A stretch of DNA of 13,952 bases from Bacteroidales bacterium (GCA_030526455.1 JAUNCU010000066.1:1-13952), one strand, 5' to 3'; shown: positions 1-7,561, numbered from the stretch's first letter. Notes: generated from the sequence alone by a model not told the origin. Program-made: numbers and translations.

Positions 1-14
1 GCAACTCAGCAACA

Positions 15-1175
15 ATGGATAAAAATAGCAAGATCTATATCGCGGGACACCGCGGGCTGGTGGGTTCGGCCATTTGGAAAAATCTTGAGAAACGCGGTTA
101 CCACAATCTCGTGGGACGCTCTCATGCCGAACTCGACCTCACCGACCAACTCGCCGTGCGCCGCTTCTTCGACGAAGAACGCCCCGACGCCGTCGTGCTC
201 GCCGCTGCCTACGTAGGCGGCATCATGGCCAACTCGCTCTACCGCGCCGACTTCATCATGCAAAACATGATGATGCAGTGCAATGTGATCAGCGAAAGTT
301 ATGCACATGGCGTGAAGAAACTCCTCTTCCTGGGCTCAACATGCATCTACCCCAAGAATGCGCCACAGCCCATCACCGAAGACGCGCTGCTCACTTCGCC
401 ACTGGAATACACCAACGAAGAATATGCCCTCGCAAAAATCTCGGGCTTGAAGATGTGTGAAAGTTACAACCTCCAATATGGCACCAACTATATGGCGGTG
501 ATGCCCACCAATCTCTATGGCCCCAACGATAATTTCCACCTCGAAAACAGCCACGTGATGCCCGCGATGATGCGCAAGGTGTATCTCGCACGCATGATTG
601 GCGAAGGCAACTGGGACGCCATTCGCGCCGATATGGACAAGCGCCCTGTGAACGGCATCGACGGCAAGGCTTCGCAAGAGGATATCCTCGAAGTGCTCAG
701 CCGCTACGGCATCGAGAACAACAAGGTGAACCTCTGGGGCACGGGCACACCGCTGCGCGAATTCCTCTGGAGCGAAGACATGGCCGACGCCAGCGTGCAC
801 GTGCTGCTCAACGTGAATTTCTCCGACGTGATAGGCATGGAGAAATACTCAAGCGTGCACTTCGGCAGCAAGGCCGACGGCAAGGTGGACCGCGACAGCA
901 ACGAAGGCCGCGGTGGCGCTGTGCCATCGCTGGGCGAAATTCGCAACTGCCACATCAATGTGGGCACTGGCAAGGAAGTCACCATTAAGCAACTGGCTTA
1001 TCTCGTGGCCGACGCCGTGGGCTTCACTGGCACCATCGAATTCGATGCCACAAAGCCCGACGGCACTCCTCGCAAACTCTGCGATGTGTCGAAACTCCAC
1101 AGCCTCGGCTGGAAACACAGCATGGAAATTGAAGACGGCGTGAAAGCGCTCTTCAAGTGGTACATCGAAAATTGA
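15..1175 (+). CDS. fcl: GDP-L-fucose synthase (GDP-4-keto-6-deoxy-D-mannose epimerase/reductase)
   Basis: This 386-residue NADP-dependent short-chain dehydrogenase/reductase epimerises and reduces GDP-4-keto-6-deoxymannose to GDP-L-fucose, the donor for fucosylated surface glycans. It is cytoplasmic. The Rossmann motif GHRGLVG is at residues 11-17. The catalytic set is intact: S108, C110, Y137 and K141 (YxxxK) and H180, which line up one residue off the E. coli enzyme numbering as I recall it. The family is usually about 320 residues. The extra length lies in two insertions, roughly residues 196-236 (charged, helical-looking) and 276-309 (rich in Gly, Asp and Lys), which I believe also occur in Bacteroidales homologues. 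The start is chosen because the Rossmann strand begins a few residues in, as in other Fcl proteins. Its usual partner gmd would lie upstream, outside the window. No terminator or promoter separates it from clpS 31 nt downstream, so co-transcription is possible. Confidence 0.95.
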   Translation: MDKNSKIYIAGHRGLVGSAIWKNLEKRGYHNLVGRSHAELDLTDQLAVRRFFDEERPDAVVLAAAYVGGIMANSLYRADFIMQNMMMQCNVISESYAHGVKKLLFLGSTCIYPKNAPQPITEDALLTSPLEYTNEEYALAKISGLKMCESYNLQYGTNYMAVMPTNLYGPNDNFHLENSHVMPAMMRKVYLARMIGEGNWDAIRADMDKRPVNGIDGKASQEDILEVLSRYGIENNKVNLWGTGTPLREFLWSEDMADASVHVLLNVNFSDVIGMEKYSSVHFGSKADGKVDRDSNEGRGGAVPSLGEIRNCHINVGTGKEVTIKQLAYLVADAVGFTGTIEFDATKPDGTPRKLCDVSKLHSLGWKHSMEIEDGVKALFKWYIEN

Positions 1176-1206
1176 TTCTACTCACATCATAACAACTCTT
1201 TCATCT

Positions 1207-1524
1207 ATGCCAACACCCAAAACTAAAGGCGGCTCGTCTCTAAAAGAAATCACCCGCATCTCGCTCGACGAGCCAAAAATGTATCACGTGCTCCTGCACA
1301 ACGATGATATCACCACCATGGAATTTGTGGTGATGATTCTCACCCAAGTGTTTTGCAAGTCGGAACCCGCTGCGCAAGAAATCATGCTCAAGGTGCATCG
1401 CAATGGCAGCGCCATTGTGGGCACCTACAGTTATGATGTAGCCCTTTCACGCCAGTCAAAGGCCTCTGCCTTGGCTAGAAAAGAGGGCTACCCGCTCAAC
1501 ATCACAATCGAACAAGCACAATAA
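1207..1524 (+). CDS. clpS: ATP-dependent Clp protease adaptor ClpS
   Basis: This 105-residue protein matches ClpS, the N-recognin that binds proteins with N-terminal Leu, Phe, Tyr or Trp and delivers them to ClpA. The signature is the YHVLLHNDD stretch (residues 26-34) followed by TTMEFV (36-41). N32, D33 and D34 would contact the substrate alpha-amino group, M38 would gate the hydrophobic pocket, and H64 matches the conserved pocket histidine. Residues 1-22 form the flexible, Lys/Ser-rich N-terminal extension that in E. coli ClpS enters the ClpA pore. The C-terminal part (AS-LARKEGYPL, residues 87-97) is also typical. The gene sits 31 nt after fcl and 24 nt before clpA, its known partner. 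No Shine-Dalgarno is visible, as is normal for this phylum; the ATG at 1207 gives the expected length. Confidence 0.95.
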   Translation: MPTPKTKGGSSLKEITRISLDEPKMYHVLLHNDDITTMEFVVMILTQVFCKSEPAAQEIMLKVHRNGSAIVGTYSYDVALSRQSKASALARKEGYPLNITIEQAQ

Positions 1525-1548
1525 CACACACTATCTACTTCTCATTCT

Positions 1549-3921
1549 ATGGCAAAAAAAGAAATTTCTTTCAATCGCGACATGGAGCAGGCAATGAAAT
1601 ATGCCACCAATTTTGCCCTGTCGCTCAATAGCGCATTCCTCACCCCCGAGCATCTGCTCTATGGCATGCTCCAGTTGCCGCAACTGCAGGATGCCCTGTG
1701 GATGTGCAACGAGGCGCTTGATTTCGACGATTTTCTCGACGAAATCGAAGAACAGGTGGAGAATGCAACCAAAGACGACTCTGCAGCGAAGGAACCCGAC
1801 GGATTTTTCGAACCCTCGATCCAGTTGCAGCAACTCATCTCATCGGCTATGCACAGCGCCATGATGGCCGAGCGCGACAGCGTCACCATCACCATGATGA
1901 TGAGAGCCCTGCTCGACCTGAAGGATTCGTGGGCGGCCTACCTCGTGCGCAAGCACACCAATGCCTCCGACGGGAAAATCCTCTTTGAAGTGTCGATGGA
2001 ATTCAACGACTGCACCGGCGTGGCCGCAGAATCCATCGACGACAACCCCTTCGGCGACGATGATGATGAGGGCGACAGCGACGATGGTGGGGTCGAATTC
2101 CCTTTCGGCGATAAAGGCACCATTTTTATCAGGCCTAACGATATGAACATGCCTTTCGGCGACGAAGGCGACGACTCTCCATTCGGCACCACGTCGAGCA
2201 AGTGGAAAAAATATGTGACGTGCATCAACGACCACATCGCCGACCGCAATCCGCTCATCGGACGCGAACGCGAACTCGACCGCACCATCCAGGTGCTCTG
2301 CCGAAAGGAAAAGAACAACCCGCTACACCTGGGCGAACCGGGCGTGGGAAAAACTGCCCTGGTCTATGGCGTGGCGCGACGCATTGAGGCGGGCGAGGTG
2401 CCTGAGCGCCTGAAGGACTGCCGCATCTACCAACTCGATATGGGCACGCTGCTGGCGGGTAGCCGCTTCCGTGGCGACATGGAGCAGCGACTCAAACTCA
2501 TCATGGAGGGTGTGACCAGCGAAGAACGCTGCATTCTCTACATCGACGAGATTCACAACATCGTGGGCGCGGGCCAAGGCGCTGAAGGCGGCAACGATGT
2601 GTCGAATCTGCTCAAGCCCTATCTCGACGGCGGCGAGGTGCGCATCATCGGTGCCACCACCTACGAGGAATACAACCGCCAACTCACGCGCAGCAAGGGC
2701 ATGATTCGCCGTTTCCAGACCATCGACGTAGAGGAGCCTAGCATTGAGGAAACCGTCCACATCCTCACCGAACTGAAAGATGTATACGAAAAATACCACA
2801 AGGTGAAATTCGACCATTCGGCGCTGGAATATGCAGTGAAGGCGAGCGCGAAGTTTATCACCGACCGCTTCCTCCCCGACAAGGCGCTCGACCTGATCGA
2901 CGAAGCGGGCGCACAGGCCGAACTCGAAGGTAAGAAACACAAGAAAATCACCCAAAAGCATATTGCCGAAGTGCTGGCGAAGGTTACAAAAATCGACGCG
3001 CTGGCCATCAAGCAATCCGACAACAAGAATCTCGCAAAACTCGAAAGCAACATCAAGAGCGTGATCTACGGCCAGGACCGCGCCGTGCAGACCGTGGTGG
3101 AGGCTGTGCAACTCTCCAAGGCGGGCCTCACCGACGAAAACAAGCCGCTGGCGAGTCTGCTCTTCGTGGGTCCCACAGGTGTGGGCAAAACCGAGGTGGC
3201 AAAGACGCTGGCTCAGGAACTGGGCGTGAAACTCGTGCGCTTCGACATGAGCGAATATGTGGAGAAGCACACCGTGGCCAAACTCATCGGTGCGCCTGCG
3301 GGCTATGTGGGCTACGACGATGGCGGCCTGCTCACCGATGCCGTGCGTAAGAGTCCCGACTGCGTGCTCCTGCTCGATGAAATTGAGAAGGCACACAGCG
3401 ACATTTTCGACATTCTTCTCCAGGTGATGGACTATGGCGTGCTCACCGACAACAAGGGCCGCAAAGCCCACTTCAAGAATGTGATCCTTATCATGACGAG
3501 CAACGCCGGTGCGCAATATGCCGCTCAAGCCTCACTGGGCTTCGCATCCACCGCCACTGCTGGCGGCGCTATGCTCAAGCAGGTGAAGAAGACGTTTAAG
3601 CCCGAGTTCATCAACCGCCTCAACGAGATTGTGGTGTTCAACGATATGGACAAGAAGATGGCGAGCCTCATCCTGGCCAAGAAACTGCGCGAACTCGACG
3701 CGAAACTGGCAGCCAAATCGGCTACCATCACCCTCACCGAAGCCGCCCGCGAATTCCTCCTCCTGAAGGGATTCTCGAAGGAATACGGCGCCCGCGAAAT
3801 GGACCGAGCCATTCAGCAGCACCTCAAGACCATGCTCATGCGCGAATTGCTCTTTGGCAAACTCAAGAAAGGCGGCGACGCTGTCGTTGATGTAGAAAAC
3901 GAAAAACTCAAGATTCAATAA
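1549..3921 (+). CDS. clpA: ATP-dependent Clp protease ATP-binding subunit ClpA
   Basis: This 790-residue double AAA+ unfoldase threads substrates into the ClpP chamber. The N domain (about 1-150) is the ClpS and substrate docking domain. It is followed by an unusual acidic linker (about 160-215) holding four PFG motifs. NBD1 has Walker A GEPGVGKT (262-269), Walker B ILYIDE (329-334) and a likely arginine-finger pair R387/R388. NBD2 has Walker A GPTGVGKT (541-548), Walker B VLLLDE (606-611) and sensor 2 GARE (747-750). LGF at 663-665 occupies the place of the IGL/IGF tripeptide that docks into ClpP, so this is a protease-coupled ClpA, not a ClpB disaggregase. The long coiled-coil middle domain of ClpB is also absent. 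Length is slightly above E. coli ClpA (758), explained by the linker. aat begins 4 nt after the stop, so the two are almost certainly co-transcribed. clpP is not in the window. Confidence 0.95.
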   Translation: MAKKEISFNRDMEQAMKYATNFALSLNSAFLTPEHLLYGMLQLPQLQDALWMCNEALDFDDFLDEIEEQVENATKDDSAAKEPDGFFEPSIQLQQLISSAMHSAMMAERDSVTITMMMRALLDLKDSWAAYLVRKHTNASDGKILFEVSMEFNDCTGVAAESIDDNPFGDDDDEGDSDDGGVEFPFGDKGTIFIRPNDMNMPFGDEGDDSPFGTTSSKWKKYVTCINDHIADRNPLIGRERELDRTIQVLCRKEKNNPLHLGEPGVGKTALVYGVARRIEAGEVPERLKDCRIYQLDMGTLLAGSRFRGDMEQRLKLIMEGVTSEERCILYIDEIHNIVGAGQGAEGGNDVSNLLKPYLDGGEVRIIGATTYEEYNRQLTRSKGMIRRFQTIDVEEPSIEETVHILTELKDVYEKYHKVKFDHSALEYAVKASAKFITDRFLPDKALDLIDEAGAQAELEGKKHKKITQKHIAEVLAKVTKIDALAIKQSDNKNLAKLESNIKSVIYGQDRAVQTVVEAVQLSKAGLTDENKPLASLLFVGPTGVGKTEVAKTLAQELGVKLVRFDMSEYVEKHTVAKLIGAPAGYVGYDDGGLLTDAVRKSPDCVLLLDEIEKAHSDIFDILLQVMDYGVLTDNKGRKAHFKNVILIMTSNAGAQYAAQASLGFASTATAGGAMLKQVKKTFKPEFINRLNEIVVFNDMDKKMASLILAKKLRELDAKLAAKSATITLTEAAREFLLLKGFSKEYGAREMDRAIQQHLKTMLMRELLFGKLKKGGDAVVDVENEKLKIQ
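2038..2187 (+). repeat. Acidic PFG-repeat linker inside ClpA (residues 164-213)
   Basis: Between the ClpA N domain and NBD1, PFGD occurs at residues 167-170, 185-188 and 202-205, and PFGT at 211-214. The stretches between are dominated by Asp, Glu and Gly. The segment has no predicted fold and acts as a tether. The repetition is at protein level; the codons vary (ccc ttc ggc, cct ttc ggc, cca ttc ggc). Confidence 0.7.
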
Positions 3922-3925
3922 GTCA

Positions 3926-4603
3926 ATGGTGAATACGATTTTTCTCGACGACGACGAATTGTGGTTCCCATCGCCCATCTATGCCGACGGCGACGGCCTG
4001 CTGGCACTAGGCGGCGACTTGAGCACCGACCGACTGTGGATGGCCTACAGCAACGGCATTTTTCCATGGTATCCCTACGACGACAACGACCTCATCATGT
4101 GGTATTGCCCGCTTGAGAGATTCGTGATTTTCCCTAAGGACATCCACATCTCCCACTCCATGCGCACGCTCATCAACAAGCACCGCTACCGCGTGACCTG
4201 GGACAAGGATTTCGAGGGCGTGATCCAAGGCTGTGCCACTGCCCAGGAGCGTAACAAGGGTTTGGGCGCATGGCTGGGCCCCGACATGATTGAGGCCTAC
4301 ACACGTCTGCACCGCGAGGGCATCGCCCACAGCGTGGAGGTGTGGGACGGCGACAGGCTGGTGGGCGGTCTCTACGGCGAGCGCGTGGGCAATGCTTTCT
4401 GTGGCGAAAGCATGTTTTCGCTGGTGCCAAGTGCCTCAAAACTGGCGCTCATATGCCTCGCCCGAAAAATGGAGGCCGAAGGCGTAGCCCTCATCGACTG
4501 CCAATTCGAAACACCCCACCTCAAAAGCATGGGCGGCACCTACATCCCCTACAACGACTACATGCGCCTCCTCACAGGCCAGCACGACGTGGATTTCATA
4601 TAA
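3926..4603 (+). CDS. aat: Leucyl/phenylalanyl-tRNA--protein transferase
   Basis: Aat transfers Leu or Phe from aminoacyl-tRNA to proteins that begin with Arg or Lys, turning them into N-degrons for ClpS-ClpA. The 225-residue sequence carries the family blocks in order: FPSP (14-17), GLLALGGDLS (24-33), MAYSNGIFPW (39-48), the HAHS-like IAHSVEVW (133-140), FCGESMFS (158-165) and IDCQ (190-193). E161, D191 and Q193 match the catalytic E156, D186 and Q188 of E. coli Aat at a constant offset of five. Length is normal for the family (about 230). The ATG at 3926 lies 4 nt beyond the clpA stop and puts the first conserved block at residue 14, as expected. It is the last gene of the clpS-clpA-aat run and is followed by a strong terminator. 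The protein is cytoplasmic. Confidence 0.96.
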   Translation: MVNTIFLDDDELWFPSPIYADGDGLLALGGDLSTDRLWMAYSNGIFPWYPYDDNDLIMWYCPLERFVIFPKDIHISHSMRTLINKHRYRVTWDKDFEGVIQGCATAQERNKGLGAWLGPDMIEAYTRLHREGIAHSVEVWDGDRLVGGLYGERVGNAFCGESMFSLVPSASKLALICLARKMEAEGVALIDCQFETPHLKSMGGTYIPYNDYMRLLTGQHDVDFI

Positions 4604-4621
4604 CATCCACATCCATATCAG

Positions 4622-4660
4622 CACAAAAAAAACGAGGGCGATAACCCTCGTTTTTTTGTG
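4622..4660. terminator. Bidirectional intrinsic terminator between aat and the S8 protease gene
   Basis: CGAGGG (4633-4638) pairs with CCCTCG (4645-4650) around a six-base loop. The stem is flanked by eight A on the left and seven T on the right, with CAC/GTG outside those. The A and T tracts make it a U-tailed terminator on both strands, ending aat on plus and the S8 gene on minus. Confidence 0.9.
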
Positions 4661-4678
4661 TATCATATCACTTGACTA

Positions 4679-6394
4679 TTATCGGCCAATGTATTTCTTG
4701 CCATTCATGATGTAGATGCCCTTATAGGTGGCAGGATCTACAGGGCGACCAAGAAGGTCGACTGGAATGTGAGAAACAGCCGGGCGAGTAGTGGTGACAT
4801 CAATCACGCCGGTAGGCTTTTCGGCAATCAAAGCCTCAGCAAGGCGCTTGGCATTAAGAATGCCACAGCCTGCATGCAATGGACCATATTTGTCGTTTTC
4901 ACACGCTTCGGTCCAGTCGTTGGTCTGGCGAATAAGATTGCGCAAGCGGTTGGCAGTGATTGTTGGGTCGTATTCAAGCAGCAGCGTAGCCACGCCCGCC
5001 ATGTAAGGAGTAGCCATCGAAGTGCCCGAGAAGCATCCCCAGTAATAATCTCTTGCAGGATACTCGCCCAGCGGATTTTTACTGCACCACACGTCTTGCG
5101 ATTCAAGTTGAGATGGAGTGGCTCCCTCGCCATAGGTTGTCGTAACCGACGACATCATATAAGTGCCAGGAGCACACACATCGGGATGCTTGCGGCCAAG
5201 GTCGTCGATACCCCAACTCGATGAGCCATAAATCATACCCGGATGGAACATCACGCCCGACTTTTCGTAGTCGCGGGCCGTCATATTGCCCACCGAGATA
5301 CAGGATTCTACCGTGGCTGTGCAATTCAAGCCATAACGAGGACGAATGCCATTAGGGACTATACCTTCACCGTTACGCAGATGCAAGTCGCCATCGAGCG
5401 ATTCAAACACGGTGCCAGGCTCACCCGAAATCACAAAACTCGCCACCACGTTGGGCTCTTCGATTTGTATCAATTCGGAAACTGAGGCACAAGTCCTATT
5501 GCGACGCTTTTCGTAGGTAATCCATTGCTCAGTGGCATCGGCATTCGATAATGGTTCGCCCATTTCGTCCATAATCACATTGTCCACCACCTTGTGCTGA
5601 ATCGTGTCGTAGGCTTCGATGGCCAACTTACCGGCACCTTCAGGGAAGATAGCGCAGAACGAAAGAAACGACTCATAATCGGTGAAAGCACGAAGTTTCT
5701 CACCTGCAGTGGTAAACGTGTGGCTAAAATAGGGACTACCCGTACCCTTGCCATAGTTGCCCACCGAAAGGAAGAAAAGGCGACCTGGAGCATTACCATT
5801 ATCAGTGAAAGAATTGATCGCATCCGACCATGCAGTGATGCCATCGTGATACATATCAGTGCGATTACTTGCACTCACGCTCACCACGCATGGCACATTC
5901 AGTGAATCGGCAAGGGCAGAGATTTTTGGCAGAGCCTTATTGAGCGCTGAAAATTCAAAGAAGCCCAAAGTGGCACCTGTAGCAATGCCTTGCATGCCGC
6001 GGCCATCGTCGTAGGCACCTGCGGCTATACCCATCACATGGGTGCCGTGGGTGTCGAACAATGCCTTATGTTCCATGATTTCTTCGGGGTCGGAAAGCGT
6101 TGCGTCGTAATAATACATGCGTATAAAGCGCGAAAGACCGGTTTCGGCATCGCGAAAAGCCACATGGCTGGTTTCCATGTCGCCATCCCCTACCACCAGC
6201 AGCACGCCTTTGCCCGTGAGTGGCTTTGGCAAACCTATGCTCTGTGCCAAGGCGGCGTCTTGCAGATAGTGCACTCCAGTGTATTCACGATCCACCTTCA
6301 GTGGCGAGGTGTAGGGCGAAACTTGCGCCATTATGCTTGATGAGCCCAGCGCCACGCATGCCAGGCACATGATGAATTGTAGATATCGTTTCAT
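4679..6394 (-). CDS. Secreted subtilisin-family (S8) serine peptidase
   Basis: This 571-residue exported peptidase has a signal peptide at residues 1-23 (MKRY, hydrophobic core 6-17, likely cut at SIMA/Q). The S8 triad is complete. D70 lies in VVGDGD with H77 seven residues later, like DTGxxxxH, although the usual Thr-Gly after the Asp is replaced by Gly-Asp. H116 lies in DTHGTHV. S459 lies in SGTSMATP. N213 (SVGNYG) fits the oxyanion-hole asparagine. About residues 220-365 form an inserted, beta-rich-looking region between the Asn and Ser blocks, common in Bacteroidetes S8 enzymes. The last 25 or so residues (DLLGRPV then KGIYIMNGKKYIGR) resemble the short C-terminal sorting or sugar-tail domain seen on many Prevotella secreted proteins. 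That suggests type IX secretion or surface export, which is inference. It lies downstream of rpmH on the same strand with its own weak candidate promoter. The substrate cannot be told. Confidence 0.9.
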   Translation of the reverse strand: MKRYLQFIMCLACVALGSSSIMAQVSPYTSPLKVDREYTGVHYLQDAALAQSIGLPKPLTGKGVLLVVGDGDMETSHVAFRDAETGLSRFIRMYYYDATLSDPEEIMEHKALFDTHGTHVMGIAAGAYDDGRGMQGIATGATLGFFEFSALNKALPKISALADSLNVPCVVSVSASNRTDMYHDGITAWSDAINSFTDNGNAPGRLFFLSVGNYGKGTGSPYFSHTFTTAGEKLRAFTDYESFLSFCAIFPEGAGKLAIEAYDTIQHKVVDNVIMDEMGEPLSNADATEQWITYEKRRNRTCASVSELIQIEEPNVVASFVISGEPGTVFESLDGDLHLRNGEGIVPNGIRPRYGLNCTATVESCISVGNMTARDYEKSGVMFHPGMIYGSSSWGIDDLGRKHPDVCAPGTYMMSSVTTTYGEGATPSQLESQDVWCSKNPLGEYPARDYYWGCFSGTSMATPYMAGVATLLLEYDPTITANRLRNLIRQTNDWTEACENDKYGPLHAGCGILNAKRLAEALIAEKPTGVIDVTTTRPAVSHIPVDLLGRPVDPATYKGIYIMNGKKYIGR

Positions 6395-6422
6395 ATATTG
6401 TGTAAGTTTTGATTTCTGCTTA

Positions 6423-6451
6423 AAAAATTACCCACGCCTATATACAACAAA
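6423..6451 (-). promoter_or_regulatory. Weak candidate promoter for the S8 protease gene
   Basis: On the minus strand TTTG (6448-6451) lies 17 nt upstream of TAATTTTT (6423-6430), which matches TAnnTTTG except for the last base. The spacing is shorter than the 20 nt seen for the good promoters here. It sits about 30 nt before the start codon, just after the hairpin that may end rpmH. Confidence 0.3.
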
Positions 6452-6452
6452 T

Positions 6453-6481
6453 GCCGTTGTCCAAAAATCAAGGATAACGGC
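6453..6481 (-). terminator. Probable rpmH terminator
   Basis: Ten-base arms 6453-6462 and 6472-6481 (outer six pairs GCCGTT/AACGGC, then one mismatch or wobble, then three more pairs) enclose a nine-base loop. On the minus strand it lies 36 nt after the rpmH stop and is followed by ATTTGTTGT, a poor U tract. Termination is therefore likely but may be leaky into the S8 gene. Confidence 0.5.
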
Positions 6482-6516
6482 TATACGTTGCGCTTGGAGC
6501 GAGTTACAAGATTTAA

Positions 6517-6669
6517 TTACTTGTAAACGCTGTCGCTAACAGTGAGGCTGTAACGACCCTTTGCACGACGACGTGCGAGGACCTTGCGGCCATCAGCAGT
6601 TTTCATACGATGACGGAAACCATGCTTGTTAGCTTTCTTTCTGTTTGATGGTTGGAATGTTCTTTTCAT
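6517..6669 (-). CDS. rpmH: 50S ribosomal protein L34
   Basis: This short gene encodes 50 residues: [18 protein letters not shown] at the start, RRRAKGR (33-39) in the middle and the ending [10 protein letters not shown]. This is the highly basic L34 protein of the large ribosomal subunit, near full length for the phylum (about 50-53 residues), with the near-universal MKRTxQPSxRKxxxxHGFxxRM opening. The start is fixed by that conserved N-terminus. It is transcribed divergently from efp with its own strong promoter; the leader is about 40 nt. rnpA, the common downstream partner of rpmH in other phyla, is not here; an S8 protease follows instead. Confidence 0.97.
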   Translation of the reverse strand: MKRTFQPSNRKKANKHGFRHRMKTADGRKVLARRRAKGRYSLTVSDSVYK

Positions 6670-6715
6670 CTTTATTTAATTTTTATATTTTTAGCGTTGT
6701 AGCAAATTGCGACTG

Positions 6716-6747
6716 CAAAATTAGTCACTTTTTTGAAAATAAACAAA
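6716..6747 (-). promoter_or_regulatory. rpmH: rpmH promoter (TTTG-N20-TAATTTTG)
   Basis: Read on the minus strand, the -33 box TTTG (6744-6747) is followed after exactly 20 nt by a perfect TAnnTTTG box, TAATTTTG (6716-6723). The inferred transcription start is near 6709. The box plus the next four bases is identical to the efp promoter facing the other way. Confidence 0.75.
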
Positions 6748-6773
6748 TAAGTGAGAAAATTTAATGCAAACTT

Positions 6774-6805
6774 TTTGCACTTTTTACACAATTAGCGTAA
6801 TTTTG
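6774..6805 (+). promoter_or_regulatory. efp: efp promoter (TTTG-N20-TAATTTTG)
   Basis: TTTG (6774-6777) is followed after 20 nt by TAATTTTG (6798-6805), a perfect TAnnTTTG box. The inferred start near 6812 gives a leader of about 50 nt. The -33 box overlaps a short palindrome, TGCAAA-CTT-TTTGCA (6765-6779), which may be coincidental or an operator. Confidence 0.75.
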
Positions 6806-6861
6806 CAGTGAAATTTGATAAGAACTACATTTTTACATTAAATATATAGACTAAAAAATTT

Positions 6862-7425
6862 ATGATTAACGCTCAAGACATTAAAAACGGTGTTTGCATC
6901 CGTTTGGACAACCAACTCTATTTCTGCATCGAATTCTTGCACGTAAAGCCAGGCAAGGGTAACACTTTCATGCGCACGAAACTGAAAAACGTTGTTGACG
7001 GCCGCGTGATTGAACGCCGTTTCAACATTGGTGAAAAACTCGAAGACGTGCGTGTAGAACGCCGCCCTTATCAGTTCCTCTACATGGACGGTGCTGATGC
7101 AATTTTCATGAACCAGGAAACTTTCGACCAAATTCCCATCAACAAGGAAATCGTGAGCGGTTCTGCTTTCATGAAGGAAGGCGACGTGGTGGAAGTTGTC
7201 ACCGACGCTTCTACTGAATCGGTGCTCTACGCTGAAATGCCTATCAAGACCGTGCTCGAAGTTACTTACACCGAACCAGGTGTTAAGGGCGATACCGCTA
7301 CCAACACCCTCAAGCCTGCCACCGTGGAATCAGGCGCTGAAGTGCGTGTGCCTCTGTTCATCAACGTGGGTGAAAAGATCGAAATCGACACTCGCGACGG
7401 TAGTTACGTAGGCCGCGTTCGCTAA
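6862..7425 (+). CDS. efp: Translation elongation factor P
   Basis: EF-P binds next to the P site and relieves ribosome stalling at consecutive prolines. The 187-residue protein has the usual three beta-barrel layout: the N-terminal KOW-like domain (1-64), the OB domain (about 66-128) and the C-terminal OB domain (about 130-187). HVKPGKGNTFMRTKLKN (27-43) holds the tip loop, with K32 at the position of the modified lysine (K34 in E. coli). The C-terminal block TNTLKPATVESGAEVRVPLF is the EF-P signature and GSYVGRVR is the usual end. The gene ends in tandem stops (TAATAA). It is monocistronic, with a good promoter and a strong terminator. No lysine-modification enzyme (epmA, ymfI-like) is visible nearby. 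Confidence 0.97.
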   Translation: MINAQDIKNGVCIRLDNQLYFCIEFLHVKPGKGNTFMRTKLKNVVDGRVIERRFNIGEKLEDVRVERRPYQFLYMDGADAIFMNQETFDQIPINKEIVSGSAFMKEGDVVEVVTDASTESVLYAEMPIKTVLEVTYTEPGVKGDTATNTLKPATVESGAEVRVPLFINVGEKIEIDTRDGSYVGRVR

Positions 7426-7457
7426 TAAGCAGAACTCTATCCTGTTACCATAACAGC

Positions 7458-7499
7458 AAGGCAGCATCCTCACCACCGAGGATGCTGCCTTTGTTTTTT
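7458..7499 (+). terminator. efp: efp intrinsic terminator
   Basis: Perfect 14-base arms 7458-7471 and 7478-7491 (core GGCAGCATCCTC / GAGGATGCTGCC) enclose a six-base loop, followed by TG and six T (7494-7499). It lies about 30 nt after the efp stop. It lacks a U tail on the minus strand, so it probably does not end the GH3 transcript. Confidence 0.92.
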
Positions 7500-7512
7500 C
7501 TCATTCCCCCAC

Positions 7513-7541
7513 CCACCCAGCCCCGTAACGGGCTCGGGTGG
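7513..7541. repeat. GC-rich imperfect palindrome between efp and the GH3 gene
   Basis: CCACCC (7513-7518) and GGGTGG (7536-7541) form an outer stem. AGCCC (7519-7523) and GGGCT (7530-7534) form an inner stem with loop CGTAAC and one bulged C. There is no T tract on either side. GTAACGG recurs at 7543-7549. It may be a REP-like element or a 3'-end hairpin of the GH3 mRNA. Confidence 0.45.
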
Positions 7542-7561
7542 GGTAACGGCCTGCGCCGCCG

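Noticed and set aside
2323..3528. 401-codon open frame on minus inside clpA
   Set aside because: Antisense shadow of the conserved AAA+ domains.
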